DNA of 26,345 nucleotides. Source: a virus. Shown here piece by piece: positions 15,280 through 22,939 of this stretch; the first letter of the stretch is position 1, and the number at the start of each line of letters is the position of its first letter. The notes under the pieces were generated by a model, which had not been told where the DNA came from, ran no database searches, and saw nothing but the letters and a program-made list of their open reading frames with translations. The position numbers and the translations under genes are program-made. The stretch lies in the IMG/VR virus record IMGVR_UViG_3300021139_000121, positions 1 through 26,345 of that record, one strand, 5' to 3'.

Positions 15280-16165
15280 ACGTAATCATTTTTGTGATTT
15301 GGTCTACTACATTGAACTGCGTATAACTCCAATTCCTTGATTCCCTTTCATAATGGTCATAAAGACCTTCATCTAAATCCCTCCAATTTGGTAAAATGAA
15401 AGTAGAATATCCAGAGAATGCTTCGTCGTACTTTTTGCCACTTTCTTTTTTGGCTTTTAAGATTTTTCTAATCCCTGTTACAATACCAATAGTAGGTATG
15501 AATAATTCAATTGCCTTCTCTCCATTCTTTGGAGTTAGAATATAACATCCTTTATCTGCATCATAATACCTAATTAGTTCTTTTGGTAATTTAAAATTCG
15601 TTAATAAATTGGAGCGTAATTCTATTTCATTACCAAGAATACATTTCTCTTCTTTACATTCCTTAGCTATAGGAAGCATTAATTTATTTTCTCCTTTAGC
15701 AAAAGTAATATCTCTAATAACCATAAAGATATAGAAACGATCTTCTTGGTATAAGTCTTTATAATGTAATACTCCACCACTATATCTAATTTGGGTATTC
15801 TTACTAAGAATGTGATTGATTTTATCATCAACATCAATACGATCATATTCATCTATCGTAGAGTAATGACGAATTTCTGCAACCTCACATGCCCGAATTG
15901 CTATCTCTAATTTATCTGGGTAGCCAAATCCCTCGGAAGGTAGGTTTATTAATGGTAATGGTTTCCATGGAGATTCCATTCCAAGGGTTTCTTGTTCTTG
16001 TGCAAAAGAAGCTTTACCTAAAGGTGAAGTCTTTGGTGGTGATGTTGCCAATGGTGTTTCCTCTATAGGTAAAGATTGTTTTTGTTTCGGGGAATCGTAT
16101 TCAAAGCCGCTGGCTTTCTCTTTTTCCTCTAGTTTCTTTAGTAGACTATCGTTGTAATTTTCCAT
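15152..16165 (-). CDS. gp26-like baseplate hub / tail assembly protein (0-frame product)
   Basis: 337 aa in frame 0. Residues 1-65 are a charged, Pro-rich leader. The core has the pattern of T4-type gp26 hub proteins: PLINLPSEGFGYPDKLEIAIRACEVAEI (70-97), a stretch with INHILSK, DLYQEDRFYIFMVIRDITFAKG (137-158), a Cys pair C170/C175, then NWRDLDEG and a second Cys pair C306-S-K-C309 near the end. Such cysteines commonly hold zinc. The last 21 frame-0 residues (from L317) are Arg/Gly/Ser-rich and look unlike the rest, whereas the +1 frame continues with a sensible acidic helix. The 0-frame product is therefore probably either the short form of a frameshifted pair or a truncation. The ATG at 16165 follows a leader with no Shine-Dalgarno. 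T4 gp26 itself is shorter (about 208 aa), so orthology is tentative. Confidence 0.7.
   Translation of the reverse strand: MENYNDSLLKKLEEKEKASGFEYDSPKQKQSLPIEETPLATSPPKTSPLGKASFAQEQETLGMESPWKPLPLINLPSEGFGYPDKLEIAIRACEVAEIRHYSTIDEYDRIDVDDKINHILSKNTQIRYSGGVLHYKDLYQEDRFYIFMVIRDITFAKGENKLMLPIAKECKEEKCILGNEIELRSNLLTNFKLPKELIRYYDADKGCYILTPKNGEKAIELFIPTIGIVTGIRKILKAKKESGKKYDEAFSGYSTFILPNWRDLDEGLYDHYERESRNWSYTQFNVVDQITKMITFATKNQIALSCSKCGAEVTAPLRFRGGLRSLYSISNIFGELL
15217..15240 (-). promoter_or_regulatory. Candidate +1 frameshift site: C6 run with adjacent GC hairpin
   Basis: In the mRNA sense, codons GCC CCC CTT contain six consecutive C (15222-15217). Slipping +1 after CCC replaces CTT by TTC and joins the hub frame to the downstream frame. 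Directly upstream, overlapping the first C, is a perfect 6-bp GC hairpin: GCGGTG, 7-nt loop, CACCGC (15240-15222). The surrounding 55 nt are about 62 percent G+C by hand count, in a strongly AT-rich genome. CCC-type +1 slippage is known from Listeria phage PSA. Confidence 0.6.
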
Positions 16166-16218
16166 AAATTGTTATATTTCTATCTATCGTTTTAGACAAA
16201 AATACACAAAAATTTCCG

Positions 16219-16431
16219 TTATTGGTCCTTATTATTTTTTCTACGGAAATAGTAATGGGTTACAAAGAAAGCTCCTGAGATGGTGTAAAATGTAATGTCA
16301 GCTACCCAATAAGAATGAGCCGCATCCATCACTAATTTGAAGAGGGCATCATATCCAAAGGGTAGGAAGAACATTGCAAGCATTAAACTCCAAACTTCCA
16401 TTTTCTTGTTTAACTTGTTTCTGTTTATCAC
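16219..16431 (-). CDS. Small two-helix membrane protein
   Basis: 70 aa with two hydrophobic helices (about residues 12-33, WSLMLAMFFLPFGYDALFKLVM, and 40-60, YWVADITFYTISGAFFVTHYYF), a basic N-terminus and a basic C-terminus (RRKNNKDQ), suggesting both ends are cytoplasmic. The start at 16431 is GTG; an in-frame ATG at 16401 would give 60 aa and remove the basic leader. It stands alone between a terminator (16443-16480) and the hub gene 53 nt away, amid tail genes. It could be a small holin-like or membrane-associated accessory protein, but no family is recognised. The existence of the gene is supported by length and composition only. Confidence 0.6.
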   Translation of the reverse strand: MINRNKLNKKMEVWSLMLAMFFLPFGYDALFKLVMDAAHSYWVADITFYTISGAFFVTHYYFRRKNNKDQ

Positions 16432-16442
16432 TTTGGTCCATG

Positions 16443-16480
16443 CTTATAAAATATTAACCCTTTACACTAGGTGTAAAGGG
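16443..16480 (-). terminator. Rho-independent terminator after the tail tube genes
   Basis: A perfect 10-bp stem (CCCTTTACAC with GTGTAAAGGG, arms at 16458-16467 and 16471-16480) and a 3-nt loop. On the minus strand it is followed by TTAATATTTTATAA, a U-rich but broken tract. It lies 40 nt past the stop of the second tail tube gene and separates abundant tail-tube mRNA from the genes beyond. Confidence 0.8.
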
Positions 16481-16505
16481 TGTAATTCTTACCAGAGTTA
16501 CCAGG

Positions 16506-16513
16506 TATATATC
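16506..16513 (-). promoter_or_regulatory. GATATATA motif between tail tube 2 and the 70-aa gene
   Basis: Minus-strand GATATATA, just after the stop of tail tube 2 and upstream of the terminator. It matches the core of the motif found before other genes here. Any transcript starting here would meet the terminator hairpin at once, so it may be a chance AT-rich match. Confidence 0.2.
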
Positions 16514-16520
16514 TCTAAAA

Positions 16521-17102
16521 TTAGTTGAAAATATCTTCGAACCAGTCTGCTCTTAGATCCATTGTAATTTGATAAAGCTTATCTCCTGCATCATAAGAAA
16601 GTGGCATTGCAGTTATTGCTTCTACCGGGAATACATTATGTAACTTAATTTGTCTGAATACATCACCTTCTTTGTTGAAGATGTTAATAAGCATATAGGT
16701 ACCATTTGCATAAGTACTCTTTATACCCATTGCACCAGTTAATGGATTGTATACAAGGTCGGACCATTGCCTAAGTGTTTTAAATACGTAGTTAGATCCA
16801 TTATCATCCAAGTTAGTTTCAAATACCATTTTAAGTCTAATACCGGTATCTTCCACTGCTGGGCCTGCATATCTCCTGAAAGAGAATTTATAGTGTTGCT
16901 CAACTGGTTTGTTTGGTGTCTTATCTACACTTAAACCTGTCATAGATAAAAGATTTTCAACCAATAGAGTCCTACCACTATTTCCCGCAGGGTTAAATAC
17001 TGCTGGAGGTGGTTGCAAAATAACCTCGAACTGATTTAAATAAATCGGTTCATATAGTGCTACAGCTGCTTTAGCTGAATTAAAATGTGATAGTCCTGCC
17101 AT
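16521..17102 (-). CDS. gp19: Tail tube protein, gp19-like (copy 2)
   Basis: 193 aa (T4 gp19 is 163 aa). By family it polymerises into hexameric rings forming the inner tube inside the sheath. It shares with its upstream neighbour the start MAGLSH, YEPI.LNQFEV, L..TGLSVDK, FKTLRQWSDLVYNPLTGAMG, FNKEGDVFRQI and an ending with an aromatic D-W/Y-x-x-D-I motif (ADWFEDIFN). By eye about 45 percent of residues match. The ATG at 17102 follows an A/T leader with AAATAAAATAAAA and no Shine-Dalgarno, 13 nt after copy 1. A strong terminator follows. One copy may be the main tube and the other a minor ring at the baseplate or neck; the sequence does not say which. Confidence 0.9.
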   Translation of the reverse strand: MAGLSHFNSAKAAVALYEPIYLNQFEVILQPPPAVFNPAGNSGRTLLVENLLSMTGLSVDKTPNKPVEQHYKFSFRRYAGPAVEDTGIRLKMVFETNLDDNGSNYVFKTLRQWSDLVYNPLTGAMGIKSTYANGTYMLINIFNKEGDVFRQIKLHNVFPVEAITAMPLSYDAGDKLYQITMDLRADWFEDIFN

Positions 17103-17115
17103 TTTTTTATTTTAT

Positions 17116-17694
17116 TTAAACCCAAATATCGTCCCAATAATCTACTGCCCATTTCATCCTTATCTTATAAATGTTTGTAGCGCCATTTATATAATTCAAA
17201 TCCATTTCTTTAATGGCTAGCATTGGGAAAGCATCCTTACAAGTGATTTGTCTAAATACATCACCTGCTTTATTAAAAGCCTTAATTACAATAGTACCAG
17301 TATAGTCTTTCTTAAGGCCCATACCACCTGTTAGTGGATTGTATATTAAATCTGACCATTGCCTAAGAACCTTAAAAGCATACATGGAATTATTAATATC
17401 CAAGTTTATTTCAAATTCAATTTCTAAATCTATAAATGTATTAGTCGGTGCAGCTCCAGAGTAGTACCTTTTAGCATTCTTGTACTTCTGCGTTACTTCA
17501 CCAGGGTTTTTATCTACGCCCAAGCCAGAGAGACTAATAACCTGTTCCAGCATGATATTACCATTACCTGGATTACCAGCTGGAACCGGTATAGCAGCCG
17601 GAGGTGTTATAAGAACCTCGAACTGGTTTAAGAATATAGGTTCATACTTTAAAGTAGAAGCCTTTGATGTTGAATAATGTGATAGTCCTGCCAT
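17116..17694 (-). CDS. gp19: Tail tube protein, gp19-like (copy 1)
   Basis: 192 aa, immediately downstream of the sheath gene as T4 gene 19 follows gene 18. Conserved tube features are MAGLSHYSTSKAS, YEPIFLNQFEVLITPP, SLSGLGVDKNPG, FKVLRQWSDLIYNPLTGGMGLK, FNKAGDVFRQITCKDAFP and the ending DYWDDIWV. The loop IPVPAGNPGNGN is longer than in T4. The position next to the sheath makes this the likelier main tube protein, which is inference. The leader carries GAATATATA 7 nt before the ATG and no Shine-Dalgarno. It forms a tandem paralog pair with the following gene and is probably co-transcribed with it. Confidence 0.92.
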   Translation of the reverse strand: MAGLSHYSTSKASTLKYEPIFLNQFEVLITPPAAIPVPAGNPGNGNIMLEQVISLSGLGVDKNPGEVTQKYKNAKRYYSGAAPTNTFIDLEIEFEINLDINNSMYAFKVLRQWSDLIYNPLTGGMGLKKDYTGTIVIKAFNKAGDVFRQITCKDAFPMLAIKEMDLNYINGATNIYKIRMKWAVDYWDDIWV

Positions 17695-17701
17695 TTGTTA
17701 T

Positions 17702-17710
17702 TATATATTC
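17702..17710 (-). promoter_or_regulatory. GAATATATA motif before tail tube 1
   Basis: Minus-strand GAATATATA in the 38-nt gap between sheath and tail tube 1, ending 7 nt before the ATG. It is a near match to the GGATATATA motif. It could give extra tube mRNA relative to sheath, but the short distance to the ATG would imply a nearly leaderless transcript. Low confidence. Confidence 0.25.
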
Positions 17711-17732
17711 ACCCATTGGTTATTCAATAAAA

Positions 17733-20700
17733 TTACCCAAACTGTATGAATCCACCAGAATTAATACCACCAGTTCTTGTTACTGTTACTCTGTTGATAA
17801 ATTTCTGTATCCCCCTTGCAGGTTCAATGATAACATCTATAATACCCAAGTTTTGGTCGATAATTGCAGGGGTATTGTTAGAAGAATCCATAATTGTTAG
17901 GTAGTTATAGATACCACCTACATTTTCTACTCCACTTAAGAAGTTATCTACGAGGGTCTTAATTTCTAGCCTAACTGAATCTTCATTAAAATCAAACACA
18001 TAATTTGATAGTATACTTTCGATATTAGTTTCAAGGGTGATCAATAGGTCTCTAACATGCAAGTTATTGAATGCACTATTAGTTCTTTGATAGTTTGTTT
18101 GGTTACCATAAATTACTATACCTATACCTCTCCTTCTGATAATAGGATTAATACCAAACGGTTCAAGATAATCCCTATCAGTTTGGGTGAAATCATACTC
18201 TAGACCAACAACATTAGATCCAGATATAATACCCCTTTTCTGTCCTGCTACGATTGCATAAGGTTCACCAGTCACAAATTTTCTAATGAAATTGTTACTT
18301 ACATGAGCTGCAGGAGGTATATTTATATTTTTGTTGTTCTCCCTAATTGTTAAGAATGGAGAAAATGTACCTGCAAACTTAGCTCCATTATCTTCATCAG
18401 GAAGTGTAAATTCAAATGAAGGATTAAGAGATAGGTTACCACCAGATGCAACATAGCTAGCATTAAATAAAGGTGCTGGATTACTTGCAGTAGTAGCATC
18501 AGTAAATCTAGGATCAGTAGATGCCATAAATTTAGCGATAGAAGGAGCATTTATAATAGCTAAACATTTCTGCCTCTGCATAGCAAGTGTAGAAAGCTGG
18601 TATTTAGAATTAGTTTTAATTTGGCCATCAAAAGTATCTACTACATACCTAAAGGTAATAATATTAGGATCTGAAAGAGAAGTAGCAATGTTAGTTGTGT
18701 ATAGAACATTTAATATATTGTCTATCTGAGCATCACTACCATCTGGTTTGTGATAAGGTTTTAAATTAAATCCTGGTAGATATGTGAACTGATAGTTTTG
18801 TACGAACTGCTCAATTGCAATGAATTTCTTTACCATTAATGGTGTGCCAGGGAATAACATAATAGGCCTATCTGTTGTTACATATATTGTGTAAATACCA
18901 GGACTACCAGTAGGAACCCTATTAACTTTTGTAATCCTTGTAAGCCTATTTTGGGACGGTATAAAAAGATCAGTATCTGTCGATACTAATAAATTACCTA
19001 CCGCGATACCACTTGTAGTTGCGACATCACTACTTAATTGTATCTGTGTAGAAGAGATAGAAGACATTATACCAATTTCTTGGTTTAAATTACCAGATAA
19101 TGATATAACTGCGATTTGATTTCCACCAACAGTATCACTAGCACCAGTAGCCATTGTAGTAAATGTATTTCCTAAGGTTGGAATTACTGCTAGGGTGGTT
19201 AAATCCGCATCGCTATAACCAATCATTGTTATAGTTAAGAACGTATCCCTATCTACAGAAGTGGTTAATCCGATATATTGTTTACTATTTCCTAACCAAT
19301 CCATATAAATAACGGCCCCGTTTGTTATTACTCCTCTTTCATAATTTTGATAGATTAAGGAAGATTCATAACCAACATACTGGTAATGTCCAGAAGAAGG
19401 ATTTTGGCGATTGAAATAATCAGATAAACCAAACTGGTATCTAGTGGAGTTTATATTAGTATCTGCATAAGGAGCAACCAAAGGATTTGCGGATGTATAT
19501 AATGGGTGGGACCACCTAATTCTCAATTGAGGATTTCCTCCAACTACTACGGTTGATACACTTTCAACCTTTAATTTTACTAAGTCATAACTATTGAAAG
19601 ATGCAAGTGCTATTGTATTACCAGTTAAATTACCTGCTTGTCCGAGAATATAAGTTGGGCCTGGATTACTTATCGTAGAAGTTAAGAATGTTTGTAATGC
19701 TGCTAATAAATCTGCTGCACCACCACCAGTTGCATTAGTTTGTAGATATGGTAATCCACTATCCAACGATGCTGGATTATAAGCAGCAAAACTACTAGTA
19801 TTTATACCAGTAATAGAGCTGTATATAAATAAAGTTCCTGCCTCATTAAGAGTACTACCAGGAGATACTGCATCAAATAGAGAAGTAACATTCTGATTGT
19901 ATACTAAATCAGAGAATAATGGGGTGTTATAGCTCAAAAAATCTATATTAGGATTAGATACAGTTGGATTATTATTTTCTAAAGAATCTATAAGATGGTG
20001 TCCAACAAGGTCAATTAAACTATAATCACCAGTAGCAAGATCATCTAATGCTTGGTCATTAACTGCGCAAAGAATACCAGTTTGCCCAACTTGATTATTA
20101 ACCAACACTTTAATATCCTGGTTAATACCATTAAGATCAACAAAATCCGGAATAAAGCATCCTGTTACTGATAAAAGTACATTAACATTAGTTAGGGCTA
20201 AGAAATTATCTATTTGTTCCTTTATGAACCCTTTGTTTGTAAAATAAGTAGAGTATAAAGGATCCAATGAAAGAGTAGAATAATCTGTCCAATTACCACT
20301 AATTACAATAACATCAAGAAAGTAATCCGAAATATAATCATAAGGGTGTAGAAAAGATGGTACATTATTAGCTCCATAATATTCCTGTGCACTTATATCA
20401 AATCCTCTGATTGGAATAGTAGCATCTAATGATTTTTTTATTATAACACTTACTGGATTTTGGCTAAGGTTAACAAAACTGAATAATTTAGTACTATCTC
20501 CATTAGTTGTATCCATTGTAGCAATTAAAGCAAGAGGATCAGGAAACCAGAATTTTTGCTTATTGTAATAGGAAGAAAGAAGTTTATCCTCTTTAGATAA
20601 GTAAGTATTTACAGTTGCATAATCGGATGTTGGATTTTGTCCATTTATTTGTGCAGTATCTACAGAAAATGCCCTATACCTAGCAACATCTGCACCATTT

Positions 20701-21032
20701 GCAACATCAGGAGTTCCAGCATCAGTAGTAGCATCATTTAATCTTAATAGATTTACGACAAAAATAGGACCAGTATTTAAACAAGTAAATATTGACCTAT
20801 GAAAAAAAGATCCTTTCTTTTCTAAAGAACGATCTATATCACCAAAGACCGACAATGCAGTTTGTGGATCTGGTAGATACACTGCAGTGTTAAAAGGTCC
20901 AACGTTAGAGTATCCAACAACCAATCTTATTGTCTGCGGGTTCAGTATTATATTCTGAGAAGCGTCGAACTCCAAGGTGTATACCCCTGAACTTTTGAAT
21001 ACAGAAAGATCTAATGTTATTTTTTGTGCCAT
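17733..21032 (-). CDS. gp18: Tail sheath protein, gp18-like, greatly enlarged
   Basis: 1099 aa, against 659 in T4 gp18. By family it forms the contractile sheath around the tube. The N-terminal sheath domain is seen at residues about 30-100 (NPQTIRLVVGYSNVGPFNTAVY and GPIFVVNLLRLND). The polymerisation core lies at the C-terminus, about 915-1099 (KFVTGEPYAIVAGQKRGII, DRDYLEPFGINPIIRRRGIGIVIYGNQT, HVRDLLITLETNIESIL and a last strand INRVTVTRTGG). Residues about 430-800 are Gly/Thr/Ser/Ala-rich, strand-forming and seem to be extra domains on the outside. Examples are VGGNPQLRIRWSHPLY (497-512), NQIAVISLSGNLNQEIGIMSS (638-658) and a stretch at 660-740. The ATG at 21032 lies downstream of CGGATATATA and an A-rich leader. 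It sits between terminase and tube as in T4. Confidence 0.93.
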   Translation of the reverse strand: MAQKITLDLSVFKSSGVYTLEFDASQNIILNPQTIRLVVGYSNVGPFNTAVYLPDPQTALSVFGDIDRSLEKKGSFFHRSIFTCLNTGPIFVVNLLRLNDATTDAGTPDVANGADVARYRAFSVDTAQINGQNPTSDYATVNTYLSKEDKLLSSYYNKQKFWFPDPLALIATMDTTNGDSTKLFSFVNLSQNPVSVIIKKSLDATIPIRGFDISAQEYYGANNVPSFLHPYDYISDYFLDVIVISGNWTDYSTLSLDPLYSTYFTNKGFIKEQIDNFLALTNVNVLLSVTGCFIPDFVDLNGINQDIKVLVNNQVGQTGILCAVNDQALDDLATGDYSLIDLVGHHLIDSLENNNPTVSNPNIDFLSYNTPLFSDLVYNQNVTSLFDAVSPGSTLNEAGTLFIYSSITGINTSSFAAYNPASLDSGLPYLQTNATGGGAADLLAALQTFLTSTISNPGPTYILGQAGNLTGNTIALASFNSYDLVKLKVESVSTVVVGGNPQLRIRWSHPLYTSANPLVAPYADTNINSTRYQFGLSDYFNRQNPSSGHYQYVGYESSLIYQNYERGVITNGAVIYMDWLGNSKQYIGLTTSVDRDTFLTITMIGYSDADLTTLAVIPTLGNTFTTMATGASDTVGGNQIAVISLSGNLNQEIGIMSSISSTQIQLSSDVATTSGIAVGNLLVSTDTDLFIPSQNRLTRITKVNRVPTGSPGIYTIYVTTDRPIMLFPGTPLMVKKFIAIEQFVQNYQFTYLPGFNLKPYHKPDGSDAQIDNILNVLYTTNIATSLSDPNIITFRYVVDTFDGQIKTNSKYQLSTLAMQRQKCLAIINAPSIAKFMASTDPRFTDATTASNPAPLFNASYVASGGNLSLNPSFEFTLPDEDNGAKFAGTFSPFLTIRENNKNINIPPAAHVSNNFIRKFVTGEPYAIVAGQKRGIISGSNVVGLEYDFTQTDRDYLEPFGINPIIRRRGIGIVIYGNQTNYQRTNSAFNNLHVRDLLITLETNIESILSNYVFDFNEDSVRLEIKTLVDNFLSGVENVGGIYNYLTIMDSSNNTPAIIDQNLGIIDVIIEPARGIQKFINRVTVTRTGGINSGGFIQFG

Positions 21033-21049
21033 TTTCCTATTTTTATTTG

Positions 21050-21059
21050 TATATATCCG
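21050..21059 (-). promoter_or_regulatory. Candidate promoter motif CGGATATATA before the sheath gene
   Basis: Minus-strand CGGATATATA ends 17 nt before the sheath ATG. It is identical over ten bases to the motif before the 848-aa gene. A promoter for highly expressed sheath and tube genes is expected here. The same 83-nt gap (21033-21115) also contains a possible imperfect hairpin (GGGG...CCCC at about 21066-21089). Confidence 0.42.
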
Positions 21060-21096
21060 ATTTCTGGGGGACCATACTCGGATAAACCCCTAACAC

Positions 21097-21104
21097 TATA
21101 TATC
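21097..21104 (-). promoter_or_regulatory. Second GATATATA motif before the sheath gene
   Basis: Minus-strand TTGATATATAG, 12 nt past the terminase stop and 47 nt upstream of the first motif. Two copies in one 83-nt gap are suggestive, but AT-rich DNA makes single matches weak evidence. Confidence 0.25.
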
Positions 21105-21115
21105 AATAAAATCTA

Positions 21116-22933
21116 CTAAAAATATTCCTTGAATATGTTCCACGTTTCCCCTTCGTAATCTTTAGAGGTTCCACCACCTCCTGCATTAATCTCTTCCATC
21201 TTTTTATCGATAGCATCTCTAAATTTTTGTGGAATTGTATCATAAACTTCCTGCACCAATTGATTAAAATCAGTATAATCGAATACAGAATTGGCAATAA
21301 CATATGTCATGGCTATATCATCTTTACCACTTTGGCTAGAATAATTACCCTTGGTATTTTCACCAAAATCACTCAATTCTAAAATTCCTATTTTATCAGT
21401 TGGTATAATTCTACCGCTCCTACAATTGACTTTTAATAATTCACAGCACCTTTCTTTGGTTGCCGGGGTCATTTTTATACCAGTTTTCATTTGTTTTGAA
21501 CTTTCATAGTGTTTAGTAAAAACAAACATTTCATCGAATACTTTATCCCCGTTTAAAAGCTTTTCTATAAGCTGTTCCCCTTTAAAATCGACTTCTACTG
21601 CTATTTTAACAGTTTCTGGATTTAAGACCTGAGTTGTCAAAACTTCCATAAAAGGCTTAAATTCCTCTGGTGACATGGTATTAGATCTAAACATACCAAC
21701 TTGTAGCAGACAGAAAAAATCTGATTCATCCTCGTAAAATTTCTTATCCTGTATTAAATTTAATGGTAAAGGAGAAACTTTTAATATATTTGCTACTGTA
21801 TAATCACCACCAACACCCGCAGAAGTATCTACTGCTACCACAAATCTTTTCTCCTCATCACTTTCCCATAGTGATGTTGGATCAAATAGCGGATGCCATT
21901 TTAGTTCATCGTAATTTATTGTTGTATTGGCAAATGGCATTAATCCCCGATGTACAAAATTAACCTCTGTCTTTTTTAACCTTTTTAAAGTAAAAGAATC
22001 TAATAAAAGTCTGGAAGAGCTTAAAAATTGATTACCATATTCCTGATTAAAGTCTTCCTCTGATCCAAGATTAGCTATTTCTTTTATTTTCCATGCTTCA
22101 TCTCTTCCAGGTACCTGCCACCAATCTACTCTAATTGGATTAAAGCTATTCTTTCCCGCAAGGGCATCCGTATAAATGTCATAGAATTTATTTGTTCCAT
22201 TAGGGGTTGATGTTATAATAATTCTGGATATCAGAGAAGCGGCCACAGTAGGGAATACTGATTTAAAGAAAGATCCTATAAAATTTGGATTAATATGGGC
22301 AAACTCATCCATATATAAAAAGTGAACAGTAAAACCGATAGATGATGATTTAGTAGTAGTCTTTGCCATTACCCTACATCCATTATCAAATTTCATTGTC
22401 ATCACATTATATACACTAATTCCAGGTTTCATGAAGAATGGTAATTTCTTCATGATAGTTTTGATTTTATCCATCAATTCAGCCGATGTATCTCCAATAT
22501 TTGCAAGGATCATCGCATTTTTTTCGGAGTTAAATAGTAAATACCACAAAAGGAAGATGGAGGACGTAATAGTTTTACCACTCTGCCTAGGGCTTAGAAA
22601 GATATTAAATCTATTATTTTGATATTGTCTTAAAATTTGTTCTTGATAATCCCTTAATGTAACCTGAATAATACCATCATCTGTCATTACATGGCAATAG
22701 TTATTAGCAAAATATATTACATCATTTGCGCATTTATCCATTTCCATTCTTTCCCACCCCGTTAATTCAAAAAGAACCTGACCTTTTTTTAATTCCGGAT
22801 CATTTTCATGGAAGGGATTATCCATAGATTTAAAATCTAGGCCTTCCTCGTCTGCTCTCTTCATTATACTGTTAACCTTTGCGGTTGTCCAGTAATTACT
22901 TGTTTTTTCTTGTACTAATGTTTCTGTTGCCAT
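21116..22933 (-). CDS. gp17: Terminase large subunit, gp17-like
   Basis: 605 aa, close to T4 gp17 (610 aa). It is the motor ATPase and headful nuclease of DNA packaging. ATPase: Walker A SPRQSGKT (114-121), Walker B FLYMDE with D209/E210, and coupling motif TSTPNGT (241-247). RNase-H-type nuclease: D369 in VVAVDTSAG, E447 in IAVEVDF and D538/D539 in GKDDIAM. All catalytic residues appear intact. The N-terminus (about 1-90) contains FELTGWERMEMDKCANDVIYFANNYC, typical of the T4 family. A Gly run (INAGGGGTS) occurs near the C-terminus. The start ATG at 22933 is 6 nt after the probable small terminase gene. Identification is very secure. Confidence 0.97.
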   Translation of the reverse strand: MATETLVQEKTSNYWTTAKVNSIMKRADEEGLDFKSMDNPFHENDPELKKGQVLFELTGWERMEMDKCANDVIYFANNYCHVMTDDGIIQVTLRDYQEQILRQYQNNRFNIFLSPRQSGKTITSSIFLLWYLLFNSEKNAMILANIGDTSAELMDKIKTIMKKLPFFMKPGISVYNVMTMKFDNGCRVMAKTTTKSSSIGFTVHFLYMDEFAHINPNFIGSFFKSVFPTVAASLISRIIITSTPNGTNKFYDIYTDALAGKNSFNPIRVDWWQVPGRDEAWKIKEIANLGSEEDFNQEYGNQFLSSSRLLLDSFTLKRLKKTEVNFVHRGLMPFANTTINYDELKWHPLFDPTSLWESDEEKRFVVAVDTSAGVGGDYTVANILKVSPLPLNLIQDKKFYEDESDFFCLLQVGMFRSNTMSPEEFKPFMEVLTTQVLNPETVKIAVEVDFKGEQLIEKLLNGDKVFDEMFVFTKHYESSKQMKTGIKMTPATKERCCELLKVNCRSGRIIPTDKIGILELSDFGENTKGNYSSQSGKDDIAMTYVIANSVFDYTDFNQLVQEVYDTIPQKFRDAIDKKMEEINAGGGGTSKDYEGETWNIFKEYF

Positions 22934-22939
22934 AATGAT

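Noticed and set aside
21066-21089. Terminator between terminase and sheath genes
   Set aside because: The GGGG...CCCC pairing has a mismatch and wobble pairs and no U-tract, so I mention it only as part of the gap.
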